Assembly (NCBI RefSeq): GCF_041734735.1 | Contig: NC_134887.1 | Coordinates: 29,263,870 to 29,327,869, forward strand | Reading direction: 5' to 3' | Length of the DNA stretch: 64,000 nucleotides | Source of the DNA: Babylonia areolata | Taxonomy: Eukaryota; Mollusca; Gastropoda; Neogastropoda; Buccinidae | Shown: positions 42,418 through 56,800 of the stretch, in pieces | Layout of the letters: the number at the start of each line of letters is the position of its first letter | Numbering within the stretch: the first letter of the stretch is position 1 | Program-made: the position numbers and the translations under genes | Notes under the pieces: model-generated | Databases searched by the model: none | What the model was told of the DNA's origin: nothing | The model's input: only the letters and a program-made list of their open reading frames with translations

Positions 42418-44761
42418 GCACACACAAGCACACACAAGTGTGAATGTGTTTTAGTACAAGTGTTAAAAAGCGTGAATGTGTATACATATATACACGTGTG
42501 TGTCTGTCTCTTCTACATTTCTACCTTTACCTCTTTATCTGTGTCTTTCCTTTCTTCTGATCACTGTGTGTTCCCTTGGCTAAATGGCTTATTGACACGG
42601 CTGTTTCAGGTGTTCCTTGACACACCGGGCATTTTATCACCGTCCCAGCGAAAGAGGTGAGTTCTTCACACCGGGCGTGTGCCCCGCTGGTCTGTGAGCT
42701 GCCTTTGTTCAAATCCTGGCTGTGTCCGACGGCTTTAGAGCGGGAATTTTTCCTGTCTCTCAGGTCAGCATGTATTTGTATTTGTATTTCTTTTGATCAC
42801 AGCAGATTTCTCTGTGTGAAATTCAGGCTGCTCTCCCCAGGGAGAGCGCGTCGCTACACTACAGCGCCACCCATTTTTTTTTGTATTTTTTCCTGCCTGC
42901 AGTTTCATTTGTTTTCCCTGTCGAAGTGGATTTTTCTATAGAATTTTGCCAGGAACAACACTCTTGTTGCCGTGGGTTCTTTTACGTGCGCTAAGTGCAT
43001 GCTGCACATGTGTGTGCAGACCTACCAGTGCTATAAACTCCTTTTTGTGTGGGACATACACGTATGATGGAGTGGAGTGATGGCCAAGAGGTAATGCGTC
43101 CGCCTAGGAAGTGAGAGAATCTGAGCGTGCTGGTTCGAATCATGGCTCAGCTGCCGATATCTTCTCCCCCTCCACTAGACTTTGAGTGGTGGCCTGGACG
43201 CTAGTCATTCAGATAAGATGATAAACAGAGGTCCCGTGTGCAGGATGCACATGGCGCTCACATAAAAGAACCCACGGCAACAAAAGGGTTGTTCCTGGCA
43301 AAATTGTGTTGAAAATCCACTTTGATAGGAAAAACAAATAAAACTGCACGCAGGAAAAAATACAAAAAAATGGGTGGCGCTGTAGTGTAGCGACGCGCTC
43401 TCCCTGGGGAGAGCAGCCCGAATTTCACACAGAGAAATCTGTTGTGATAAAAAGAAATACAAAAACAAATGATGGGCCCAACAGTCAGATGGTTAAAGCA
43501 TTGGTCTTTCAGTCTGAGGGTCCAGTGTTCAGCTCCCAGTGGTGGCATCTTGTGGGTTAACTTAGGGATGGAGATAACAGGCGCAATAGCCGAGTGGTTA
43601 AAGCGTTGGACTGTCAGTCTGAGGGTCCCGGGTTCGAATCACGGTGACGGTGCCTGGTGGGTAAGGGGTGGAGATTTTTACGATCTCCAAGGTCAACATA
43701 TGTGCAGACATGCTAGTGCCTGAACCCCCTTCGTGTGCATATGCAAGCAGAAGATCAAATACGCACGTTAAAGATCCTGTAATCCATGTCGGCGTTCGGT
43801 GGGTTATGGAAACAAGAACATATCCAGCATGCACACCCCCGAAAACGGAGTATGGCTGCCTACATGGCGGGGTAAAAACGGTCATACACGTAAAAGCCCA
43901 CTCGTGTGCATACGGGTGAACGTGGAAGAAGAAGAAGGGATGGAGATTTTTACCAATCTCACTGGTCAACAGATGTACAGATATGCAAGTGCCTGAGCCC
44001 CCTTCATGTGTATTCCCCCTGCAGAATCAAGTACGCACATTAGAGACCCTGTTACCCATGTCGGCATTTTGTATGTTATGGTAACAAGACCATACCCAGC
44101 ATTATGTTGTAATAACATGTCAGCAGAAGGAAAACTGAAGTGTTGAAATTGAATTCATAAGCTTTAGGGGTTTGATGTAGATTTTGTGCAGCATTATAGA
44201 AACAGTAGAAAGAACAGAAACTGAATAATCTAGGATTTTGATGTAAATTGTGCAGCATTGCAAAAACAATGATAAGAATACAAACTGAATGTTTACAAGA
44301 TTACATTAAGGCTTTTTTTATTTGGATTGCGCAGTGTTGCAATAACAATTTCAAGAAAAAAAAAACACGAAGCAAACAAACAACAATTGAAGTTTCCAAA
44401 GCAAATATGCAAGCTTCAAAACTTTGAAAAGAAAGAACTTTTTAAAGTAGAATACAAGCTGAAGAATGAAGCGTCACCTTGATACATTCATCACAGGCAT
44501 AACCTGGAGAGGAGCCTGCTGATTGATCCTGAGAGAAGTCTGCACCAGGCCAACCTTGGTATGTTCATTGCATTTTTTCTACCATGAATTTCACTTCTTC
44601 ACAAGCCATTTTTCTTTTCAGGTTGATACCTGTTCATTAGTGATGATAAATGTATTCATGTAGGGCTGAATCTTATGCGGAGACAAACCAAAGCGCTTGC
44701 ACACCAGACATTCATGTGCATGCAAAAGACAAAAGTAATCTCTCAGCTGAAGATCGAAGTG

Positions 44762-44804
<43 letters not shown>

Positions 44805-44847
44805 TCCACCCCTTCCATCTAACATCCACCCAAAGAACACATACATG

Positions 44848-44880
<33 letters not shown>

Positions 44881-47800
44881 CAATAATTACAGAGCACACA
44901 TCACACATTTTATCATTCATGCATTATCACACACACACACACACACAGAGTTAGAAATTACAATGTCTTTTCTTTTAATTCCATGTTATTGTTATAGTGT
45001 GTCAGGCACCAATGGTGGAGATTTTGCAGCACACGTTGCTTACTGACAGACCCTCCTACTCCTGTCCCCCATCCTCTCCTTCCTTCCCCCTTCTCTTCTT
45101 ACCAATACACTAAATGAAACTCCTCCTCGGACAGGCTGTAAACCCCCTTCACCCCCACCCCCACCCCCACCCTTTTCTACCATCTCTCCCTTTCCCCATC
45201 CTCTTTACCTTGGCCACAGAGTGCCGAGATAGCAAGACCAGAAATTATGGGCGTTGATACTTCATAGGATGGCACCCCATTTATCCTAAGCCCCCCTCTC
45301 CTTTTCACCCCCCTTACCCCTACAGGCCCCCATCCCTGGCATCTATCTCTGCTTACACCCCTCTCCCTCCTCACCCCCTCTAGCACTGAGTCCAGAGGAA
45401 GCAAGTTATTGTGGAATATAAATACTAATTAAATGTGATGTCTCTTGAGATGTCAGGCCATAGATGTTTACAGTCCCCTGCCCTTTTCCATTTCCTTTCC
45501 ATCAACATCACACCCGCTTTCTCACTTGTTGACCCTTCCTCTCTGATTCTGATATTCACCACACATGGACACTACCAGAGTGTGTGCGTGCTATCCCTGT
45601 TGATCTCTGGCAGGATGGCATCTGCTTCAATGGTAACCGTGTGGTATGGTGTGTTTATCATGAGCTATTTAGAACAGAATCAGGGCTGAGCGATCTTTCC
45701 TCCCCCTTTCCCTTCCCATTTTCGTCACTCCACCCCCCTCCCCACTCCCCTCCTTCCCCTTCTCCTTGTCAGTGTGGGTTCCGTGGGAAAGCATCAAAAG
45801 TGTAAAGTCTAGCACTGCTGGGTTCCAGATTGGTTAGGTTCCACCACAACCAGATGTGGGGAGGGGTCTGGTAGTGTACTTGGCTGATTGGTCAGTTAAC
45901 CTCAAACCAATTGGAAGATCTGGTTGTAAGATAATTTGCATTGAGTGAATGGGTGAGAGAGAATAAAACCAGTATGCAGAGGGGTTTCGTCACTTTCTGC
46001 CTTGCCAAGAAGAAGCCAAAAGAGCCAGACTGACAAGACATACCAGGGGGCTGTAGTATCTAATCAGCATCTATTTTTCGGAACTTAGTAGAATGCTTGG
46101 TTCCTGGTATTGGATTCTGTGACTAACACTTTCCCCAGTGGGATTGTGTTCCGTCACATGAACATGAAGTGAAATCTCACCTTTAATTATTGATATGTCA
46201 GCCAGGATCTGTGTGTGAAAGATAGGTATTTGTTTAGATTTCTTCCAGGTACACTTGTTTGTATTAAACAGTGGTGGAGAAATGGGACTTTGAAATTTTT
46301 GCTTTGGAAAATGGCCTACTCCTGCCTCTGTTTTCTCTAGATCAAAAGATGAATTGGAACCATGACTTAGTCCAAAGTCATGGGGCTGGAAGAGAAAAGG
46401 GCTGTTGGAAAACAGATATGAAGAATAGGCAACTTATAAGGGTACGGCCAGTGTTAGTGGTAAATCATGGAGATTCTGAGAGTGTCTTGTGGACAATGAA
46501 GTCAACACCCTGTGTTGGCTAAGAATCAGTAGCCTGTACACAGTTGGTTTTGTCATATATTCCTTGTGGTAGCTTAGTGTGTTTGACGCTGTAATTTTCT
46601 TGGCTTGCATTATTAGTTGTTGTAACACTTGGATGTTTCTCAGTGCTACTGGGACATATTTACTTTGGTGATTGTTGGTTATCACTGCTCTGATTCGTCC
46701 TTTTTTACTTTATTCAGTTTGACGTGTCTCGGATGTTGTAGTGATTATAGAGTCTGTTTTACTTTGGTTAATTGAACTCAGTTATTATTTCATGAATCCT
46801 GAAAGTTTGGTGTCCTACTTTAAGTCAAGAAACCCTAAGGCATTTAATGAATTGATCTAAAAGTGAGTAATGTATGGAGGTTCAGTTTCATAGGGAAACA
46901 TGTCTTTTCTGTTTTATTTTCCACAAAAGACTTAACTGCAGTACAAGATTTATGGTGTTTGTGTTTTCACTGAACAATAGTAATTGAAATGGGGTTAAGT
47001 ACATTACTTGTAATTGTTTGTACTGGTGTTTTGTTCTGTTTTTGTAACTTAGTTTCCTGAAGTTCTGGAAACAGTTTGGTGTTAGTTGAATTGTAATGTT
47101 GTATCACAAGAACATTATGACACTTTTGGCTGATGTGGAATTGCACAGTTAATGTAACTGGAATGTGTTGATGCAGATACCATGACTTGTGAGAGAGCAT
47201 AGCCAGCATGTGTATGGCTTAATTGTATTTGAGGCTTGTGACTGAGGGAAAAGTGGTTAAAATACACAATGTAGCCAATACTGACTAAATGGAGTACTGG
47301 TTTAACTGGTTTAGGGTATTTGGGTATTCCCCCCCCCCCCTTCCTGTTTTCCTGCAGGTTGATATTATGGTATGATGCTTGGACATCATGTTTGGGTTTA
47401 CATGTTGTGCATCTTGGCTTGCATAAATGATAATGTTCAGTAACATGTCAGTGGTGTGTCAATTGTTGACATACTGTGGGAACAATGTAAGCATTTAGAC
47501 ACAAAGAAACACAGAGATTATGTGTGGGTTGCATCTGTGTAGAATGTTTTGGTTGTAACAGTTGGAATTATTTTGAGGCATGACATACCTATTTTGTATG
47601 TTAGGTGGTGATGGTTATATTCAAGGTGAACAAATCTACAGGCTAACTGTATGTTCATGCTTTTCCATGTGTGTGCACATGGGTGATAATGCAACATGGG
47701 GACATGTGTGACTTGGTAGTTGTGATTACCATGTGCTGTAGTCATGTGTTATATGCCAGTGGGGTAACACATAGCTGTATGTGTTCAATAAGATTTGAGA

Positions 47801-50800
47801 CCACTGACAGGCAGTCCTATGTTGAGTGCACACAGGTTGCTATATATTTACCAAATTACTTGGTAACTATATGATTCCATGTAAACATTTTACCAATGAG
47901 ATACTTTGCAGATACAAAGTACAGATTTGTTCAGTCTTAATGGAAACAGCTATTACTGTATGGTGATTTAACTGGAGTTAAACACTGGGAGTTTGTAATT
48001 GTCTGCCACATACTTGGTACGACAGCTATTATTCTATGGTGGTTTGACAGGAGTTAAATACTGGAGTTAGTATTTGTTAGTCATATATTTGGTGCACATT
48101 AACATATATGTCACTGATTGTTGATGGTAAGCTATAGAAGCTTGTTTTACATTCTTACATAGATCTCTTTGAGAGAGAGTGTACGGCTAGACATTGAGTG
48201 TCAGAATGGAGAAAGGTTATCTGTGGAATTGTTTACTTGTCCAGACAACATAATGATGTTCTGTTACATCAGTGCGATTATGTCTAGCATATGTTTTGGT
48301 ATTGATTTAACCTGGGTTTTAATATTGTGAGTGTTCCAGGTGTGCTGTTAAGGTTAGAGAAATAAACACCTCAATTCATCTTTCTAAAGACCCTGCTGTG
48401 GTACGAGGAGAGAGTGGATTGTGCACCTATCCTCTGCCCTGTTATCCTACTCTACCCTCTTCACCTTCTACACCTACCCCTACTCAACACCCTACCCCCC
48501 ACCACTACTCTACCCCCCTTTTAACAACTTGGCGTCGCCGACAGGATCAGCAGGTGAGGTGTCTCTTAGCTTTAGCAGCACACAGCCCAACGCAGCCCAA
48601 CGCAGCTCAGCGCAGCTCAACACAGCCCAAGCAAGACCCTAAGACGACACAAGATGGCGGACGAAGGTCAACAGGTAGCTGGAACACAGTGTGGGCACCA
48701 ACCTAAGCTACCCCATCTTCTCAGGAAGTCTGCTGATGGGCCTGCAGAGGATTTCATTGCAGAGGGTCAGCAGAGTCCTGGCGGCTTACCGGATAGCCAA
48801 TCCAGTGGCAGTGGATTTCAATCATCCGTCACCTGCAGGGAAGGCCAGACGCGAAGTACTGGCATACACAGAGACGAGATCAACACAACCACAGAAGGTC
48901 TTGGAAATCTTAAGAGGACCTTTGAGACAGCCGGCCTCTGACAGGTTGATGTCAGCCTTCCATGGCAGACGTCAGGCACCAGGACAATCCGTTCTTGAGT
49001 TTGCGCAAGAGCTGAGGAACATGGAGGCCCGGATCAAACGAACGAGATGGAGACGACGTCTCAGCGGAGATGACTTCGTGACAGGTTCATTGAGGGCCTG
49101 ACCTCTGCTCCACTCAAGAGAGAGCTACGGCGCCTCGTTCGGGAGCGGGACAGCACCACTTTCTGCACCATCCGGGACGAAGCCCTCAGATGGACCCGGG
49201 AAGAGGGCGAACCAGAAGATGCCATGCCAGCAGTTTTCCAGCATCAGCTGGTGCCACAACCATCGCCAGAGGTGATGGAACTGAAGAGACAACTGGCCTC
49301 ACTCCACGGAGTCTGTCCAGGCCATGCAGACTGCCCATGGCAACCCTGCAGGAGCGCACTGTCCCTGGACCATCCCTGTGGCCCTCCCAAGATCGACGAC
49401 CCAGGCACCAGTGACGACGGGCGGTGTTACTACTGCCAAAAGCTTGGCCACATCAAACGGGACTGCAGAAAAAGGAAGAGGGATGAGCAGCAGAACCGCC
49501 CTAGCCAGGGGGGGAACTAGATGCCTCTGCTGTGAGAAGCCAAACAGTGGAGGCGAACACCAAGGCTAGCTTACCAACTTGACGGTCGATGCCCACAAAA
49601 CAGTCATGGTGATAGAGGGGAGGAAGTTAAGGCATTAGTGGATACAGGTAGTGAAGTTAGTACTATCTCAGAATCTTGGTACAGACAGCAGTTAGGTAAG
49701 GTTCCTCTCAGCAAACGAGTTGGCTGGCTGTCAAGGCAGCCAATGGGCTAGACATTCCATATGTTGGTTTGTTGGAAGAGAGGTAGAGGTATTTGGGAAA
49801 GAAATGCAGGCATCCCTGCTGGTTGTAAAGGATGTCAGCTGACCCCTCCATCTATGTGCGCAAACAGCATACCCCTGCTATCCTAGGTATGAATGTTTTG
49901 CAGCAGGTTCTTTCTCCCCCTCAGTATGTGAGAAATTTATGATGCAAATTTTCCACCTTGTCTGCAACCAGTCATCAGTGAAGTACGTGCCCATTGCAAC
50001 TTCTGTCCGGGGGCATTGCTAGAGTAGTGGGTAGAACAACGGGTTCCGGTTGCAGTTTGATGTGTATGAAGATAAGTGGCATAGAAAGACCCTTAGAAAA
50101 ACTGCTTGCAGAACCCTCTAGTCACCCCCTACCCCCCAGGCTTGTTGTTGTCCCACTTTAGTGGCACTGACAACACTTCTAGGAATATTAGAGTTGCAAA
50201 CTTGTCTGATGATGATATTGTTTTGGATTCCAGAACTCCAGTTGCAGTCCTGCACGCGGTTGAGTCGGTAGAATCAGGAGAAACGCCCCATTTGCAGGTC
50301 AACTCAGAGGAGATTGTTGTGCAGAATCAGTCACCCAGTCAGGCAGAGGGACAGGTGAGTCTTTGAACTCACAGTTGCAGGGCTTTGAAGGGTCAGAGGA
50401 GCAGAAGCGGCAGGTCTTGGATCTCCTTGTTAGATATAAGCATGTCATTTCATCCGAAGGGCAGACATTGGCTTTACAGACAGGGAGGTGCATAAAATTC
50501 CAACCACAGATGATGTCCCAGTTGCTCAGACATACCGACCCATTCCCCCTCGGGATTTTCAAGAGGTCAGGGAGCATATACGGGATCCTCATAGAAAAGG
50601 GGGTAGTGAAAGAAAGCCACAGCCCATATGCAGCCCCAATTGTTGTAGTCCGCAAGAAGGATGGCGTCAGTGCGCCTTGTGTTGATTATCGGCGGCTGAA
50701 CAGCAAAACTGTGAAGGATGCATACCCCTTGCCCAGAATCCAGGAAAGTTTTGATGCGCTCACTGGCGCACAATTCTCTCAACTTTGGATCTTGCAAGTG

Positions 50801-53800
50801 GGTATCATCAGATAGCCATGGACTCACTAGATCAACCAAAGACAGCCTTCATCACTCCATTTGGGCTGTATGAGTATACTAGAATGCCTTTTGGGTTGTC
50901 TGGTGCACCTGCCACATTTCAGCGTCTCATGAATTCAGTCATGTCAGACTTCCTTTTCAGTTTCTCCTGGTGTATCTGGATGACTTGCTTGTGTTCTCTA
51001 AAACTTTTGAAGAACATTTGCAACATCTTGAAAGAGTTTTGATGAGAATTGAAGAGACTGGTTTGAAGATAAAGCTAGAGAAGTGCCAGTTGTTGCGACA
51101 TAAGGTTGACTATCTGGGGCATACTATCTCTGCCCAAGGGATCAGTTGTCAGACTGAGAAAACTGAAGCAGTGCAGAACTGGCCCACACCATCAAATGTC
51201 AGGGAACCTCGTTCTTTTCTGGGGTTTGCTGGGTATTATCGGCGGTTTGTGAAGAACTATGCCAAAATTGCTGGACCACTTCATAGTCTTGTCAACCAGC
51301 ATTCCAGTGGCAAAAAAGGGAAACTGGCATCTATCAGCCAGGCATGGCAAGAAGAACACCAGGTGGCTTTTGATCAGCTAAAGCAGGCACTTACTGGATC
51401 TGAGGTTCTAGCTTTTGCTGACTTCTCAAGGCCTTTCGTCCTGGAGACTGACGCCAGCTTTGAGGGCCTTGGTGCAATTCTTAGTCAGAAGCAGCCAGAT
51501 GGGACTACTAGGGTCATAGCATATGCCAGCCGCAGGCTGCGCCCCACAGAGAAAAATGAGGCCAACTACAGCAGCTTCAAATTAGAGATGTTGGCACTGA
51601 AATGGGCAGTGACTGAGAAATTCAGGGGCTATCTTCTGGGCTCAAAATTTGAAGTGTTCACAGATAACAACCCTTTAGCTCATTTTAAATCTTCCAAGCT
51701 TGGTGCGTTAGAGCAGAGATGGGCTGCGCAGTTAGCTCAATTTGACTTTGAAGTCAAATACAGGCCTGGTAGGGATAACAGGGCTGATGCCCTGTCTCGA
51801 CTTCCTTCTCACTTGGTGTTTCACCAAGGTGGAACACAGGTTCCCCCGGAAGTCGCCAGCCTGCGAGAGGTTTGGTGTCAGAGTTCACGTGTCACCAAGC
51901 GGGAAGGCAGTGATAAGAAGGTGACAACCATTGATTCAGGGACACCAGTAATGCCGACCTTGTCACGGCAGGATCTGGCCAGGGCACAAATGGAGGATCC
52001 CCAGTTGAACTCAGTCTTGAAGTTGTGGCCTAGCAAGCCAAGGGAGAGGTCAGCTGTTGAACAGTCCTTGTTGAGACAGTATCGCAGGCTTGAGGTGAGG
52101 GATAGCGTGTTAGTCAGACATGTCATAGACCCCAGCTGGGGCAATGTCGAGCAGATTGTACTTCCCACCACACTCCGACCCACAGTTTTGTATGAGCTAC
52201 ATGACAAAATGGGCCACCAAGGGTTGGACAGAACTCTGAGTCTGTTGCGGCAGCAAGTCTATTGGCCAGGAATGACAAAAGATGTGCAGCAGTACATTGA
52301 TCGCTGTCCTCGTTGTCTGGTGAACAGGAGAGCCACTGCAAAACCAGCTATGGGGCACATTCATGCCAGTCGTCCTCTGCAGATCCTGGCCATAGATTTC
52401 ACAAAGCTAGAGATGGCGAGTGATGGTCGGGAAAATGTACTGGTAATGACGGATGTTTTTACCAAATTCACAGTAGCTATCCCCACCAGAAATCAGGAGG
52501 CAAACACAGTTGTCCAGGTTCTTGTGAAAGAGTGGTTCAGTCGTTACGGGGTGCCAGAGAGGATACACAGTGACCAGGGGAGGGATTTTGAATCAGCTTT
52601 GGTTCGATCCCTTTGTGACATGTATGGAATCCACAAATCCAGAACAACTCCATACCATCCTCAGGGGAATGGGCAGTGTGAGCGTTTCAATCGCACCCTC
52701 CATGATCTTCTCAGAACACTGTCAGCCGAACAAAAGAAAAGGTGGCCGGTATATTTGCAGGAGGTTGTACAGGCTTACAACAACACGCCCCATTCCACAA
52801 CAGGATTCTCTCCTCACTACCTTCTCTTTGGGCAGGATCCCCGACTACCAGTCGATGTTCTCTTAGGTCGGGAACCAGCTGCTGCCACAAGTGCCACAGA
52901 CTGGGTCCGCCAACATCGGGCCAGGCTTCTTGAGGCTCATTCCAAGGTTCAGAACCATCTCCACAAGGTGGCCAAGGATCGTGCTGACAAACAGCAGCCT
53001 TGCGCAGACATGTCACTGGCTGTAGGTGACATGGTTTATATAAAGAACCGGGGAACTGGAAGGAGAAAGATTCAAGATCGGTGGCTCTCAGACTTGCACA
53101 TAGTGACTGCTCGTCCTTTCAGCAACACGCCTGTATATGTAGTGCGTCCATTCACGGGTGGGCGTGAGTTCACCCTGAACCGTGCAGACCTTCTCCTTGT
53201 CACTGCCCCACCTCAGTTTCTGTCACCAGTAGAAAAGACAGGAGGACAGGCCAAACCAAACAGGGTTGAGAACAGTGATGATGAAAGTGATGACGGATGG
53301 GTTCTGATTCCCATCCAAGGGTCCTCTCCGGTGGTGAGACCCGAGGTTCCTTCAGCATCAGACCAGAGTCATGACGATGATGCGCGAAGTGGGTCAAGCA
53401 GTTCTCAGGTTCCAGCCCGTAGGAGTGCTCGGGCGAACAAAGGTGTACATTCGAACCCCACGAAATTACCTTGTAGTGCGGTTCAGAAGTAACAGATTGC
53501 GGGTAACTTGTCTATCCGTTTATGTCCTCCACTCAAGTTCCTTGCTTCAGGAATATTTGGGTTCAGCACCCACCCTAAAAGGATGGTCCTCGATCAGCCA
53601 GGAGTTGAGAACAGAGAGGTAGGATTCTTATGCTTAGGTCCCCTCTCTGGGTGAACTACTTGTGTTGATTACTAATGCTCTTGGATAGGGAACTAGTCTC
53701 ACCAATTGCATGAAGTGATTGATTTGTATGCGATCTGCAGCAATGAGGACATTGCTTTCAAAAGCAAGGGGTGGATGTTATAGTGTGTCAGGCACCAATG

Positions 53801-56800
53801 GTGGAGATTTTGCAGCACACGTTGCTTACTGACAGACCCTCCTACTCCTGTCCCCCATCCTCTCCTTCCTTCCCCTTCTCTTCTTACCAATACACTAAAT
53901 GAACTCCTTCCTCGGACAGGCTGTAAACCCCCTTCACCCCCACCCCCACCCCCACCCCTTTTCTACCATCTCTCCCTTTCCCCATCCTCTTTACCCTTGG
54001 CCACAGAGTGCCGAGATAGCAAGACCAGAAATTATGGGCGTTGATACTTCATAGGATGGCACCCCATTTATCCTAAGCCCCCCTCTCCTTTTCACCCCCC
54101 TTACCCCCTACAGGCCCCCATCCCTGGCATCTATCTCTGCTTACACCCCCTCTCCCTCCTCACCCCCTCTAGCACTGAGTCCAGAGGAAGCAAGTTATTG
54201 TGGAATATAAATACTAATTAAATGTGATGTCTCTTGAGATGTCAGGCCATAGATGTTTACAGTCCCCTGCCCTTTTCCATTTCCTTTCCATCAACATCAC
54301 ACCCGCTTTCTCACTTGTTGACCCTTCCTCTCTGATTCTGATATTCACCACACATGACACTACCAGAGTGTGTGCGTGCTATCCCTGTTGATCTCTGGCA
54401 GGATGGCATCTGCTTCAATGGTAACCGTGTGGTATGGTGTGTTTATCATGAGCTATTTAGAACAGAATCAGGGCTGAGCGATCTTTCCTCCCCTTTCCCT
54501 TCCCATTTTCGTCACCTCCACCCCCCTCCCCACTCCCCTCCTTCCCCTTCTCCTTGTCAGTGTGGGTTCCGTGGGAAAGCATCAAAAGTGTAAAGTCTTG
54601 CACTGCTGGTTCCAGATTGGTTAGTTTCCTCCACAACCAGTGTGGGAGGGTCTGGTAGTGTACTTGGCTGATTGGTCAGTTAACCTCAACCAATTGGGAA
54701 GATCTGGGTTGTAAGATAATTTGCATTGAGTGAATGGGTGAGAGAGAATAAAACCAGTATGCAGAGGGGTTTCGTCACTTTCTGCCTTGCCAAGAAGAAG
54801 CCAAAAGAGCCAGACTGACAAGACAATACCAGGGGGCTGTAAGTATCTAATCAGCATCTATTTTTCGGACTTAGTAGAATGCTTGGTTCCTGGTATTGGA
54901 TTCTGTGACTAACACATTTCCCCAGTGGGATTGTGTTCCGTCACATGAACATGAAGTGAATCTCACTTTAATTATTGATATGTCAGCCAGGATCTGTGTG
55001 TGAAAGATAGGTATTTGTTTAGATTTCTTCCAGGTACACTTGTTTGTATTAAACAGTGGTGGAGAAATGGGACTTTGAAATTTTTGCTTTTGGAAAATGG
55101 CCTACTCCTGCCTCTGTTTTCTCTAGATCAAAAGATGAATTGGAACCATGACTTAGTCCAAAGTCATGGGGCTGGAAGAGAAAAGGGCTGTTGGAAAACA
55201 GATCTGAAGAATAGGCAACTTATAAGGGCACGACCAGTGTTAGTGGTAAATCATGGAGATTCTGAGAGTGTCTTGTGGACAATGAAGTCAACACCTGTGT
55301 TGGCTAAGAATCAGTAGCCTGTACACAGTTGGTTTTGTCATATATTCCTTGTGGTAGCTTAGTGTGTTTGACGCTGTAATTTTCTTGGCTTGCATTATTA
55401 GTTGTTGTAACACTTGGATGTTCTCAGTGCTACTGGGACATATTTACTTTGGTGATTGTTGGTTATCACTGCTCTGATTCGTCCTTTTTTACTTTAATTC
55501 AGTTTGCGTGTCTCGGATGTTGTTGTGATTATAGAGTCTGTTTTACTTTGGTTAATTGAACTCGGTTATTATTTCATGAATCCTGAAAGTTTGGTGTCTA
55601 CTTTAAGTCAAGAAACCCTAAGGCATTTAATGAATTGATCTAAAAGTGAGTAATGTATGGAGGTTCAGTTTCATAGGGAAACATGTCTTTTCTGTTTATT
55701 TTCCACAAAAGACTTAACTGCAGTACAGATTTATGGTGTTTGTGTTTACACTGAACAATAGTAATTGAAATGGGGTTAAGTACATTACTGTAATTGTTTG
55801 TACTGGTGTTTTGTTCTGTTTTTGTAACTTAGTTCCTGAAGTTCTGGAAACAGTTTGGTGTTAGTTGAATTGTAATGTTGTATCACAAGAACATTATGAC
55901 ACTTTTGGCTGATGTGGAATTGCACAGTTAATGTAACTGGAATGTGTTGATGCAGATACCATGACTTGTGAGAGAGCATAGCCAGCATGTGTATGGCTTA
56001 ATTGTATTTGAGGCTTGTGACTGAGGGAAAAGTGGTTAAAATACACAATGTAGCCAATACATGACTAAATGGAGTACTGGTTTAACTGGTTTAGGGTATT
56101 TGGGTATTCCCCCCCCCCTTTCCTGTTTTCTGCAGGTTGATATTATGGTATGATGCTTGGACATCATGTTTGGGTTTACATGTTGTGCATCTTGGCTTGC
56201 ATAAATGATAATGTTCAGTAACATGTCAGTGGTGTGTCAATTGTTGACATACTGTGGGAACAATGTAAGCATTTAGACACAAAGAAACACAGAGATTATG
56301 TGTGGGTTGCATCTGTGTAGAATGTTTTGGTTGTAACAGTTGGAATTATTTTGAGGCATGACATACCTATTTTGTATGTTAGGTGGTGATGGTTATATTC
56401 AAGGTGAACAAATCTACAGGCTAACTGTATGTTCATGCTTTTCCATGTGTGTGCACATGGGTGATAATGCAACATGGGGACATGTGTGACTTGGTAGTTG
56501 TGATTACCATGTGCTGTAGTCATGTGTTATATGCCAGTGGGGTAACACATAGCTGTATGTGTTCAATAAGATTTGAGACCACTGACAGGCAGTCCTATGT
56601 TGGTGCACACAGGTTGCTATATATTTACCAAATTACTTGGTAACTATATGATTCCCATGTAAACATTTTACCAATGAGATACTTTGCAGATACAAAGTAC
56701 AGATTTGTTCAGTCTTAATGGAAACAGCTATTACTGTATGGTGATTTAACTGGAGTTAAACACTGGGAGTTTGTAATTGTCTGCCACATACTTGGTACGA

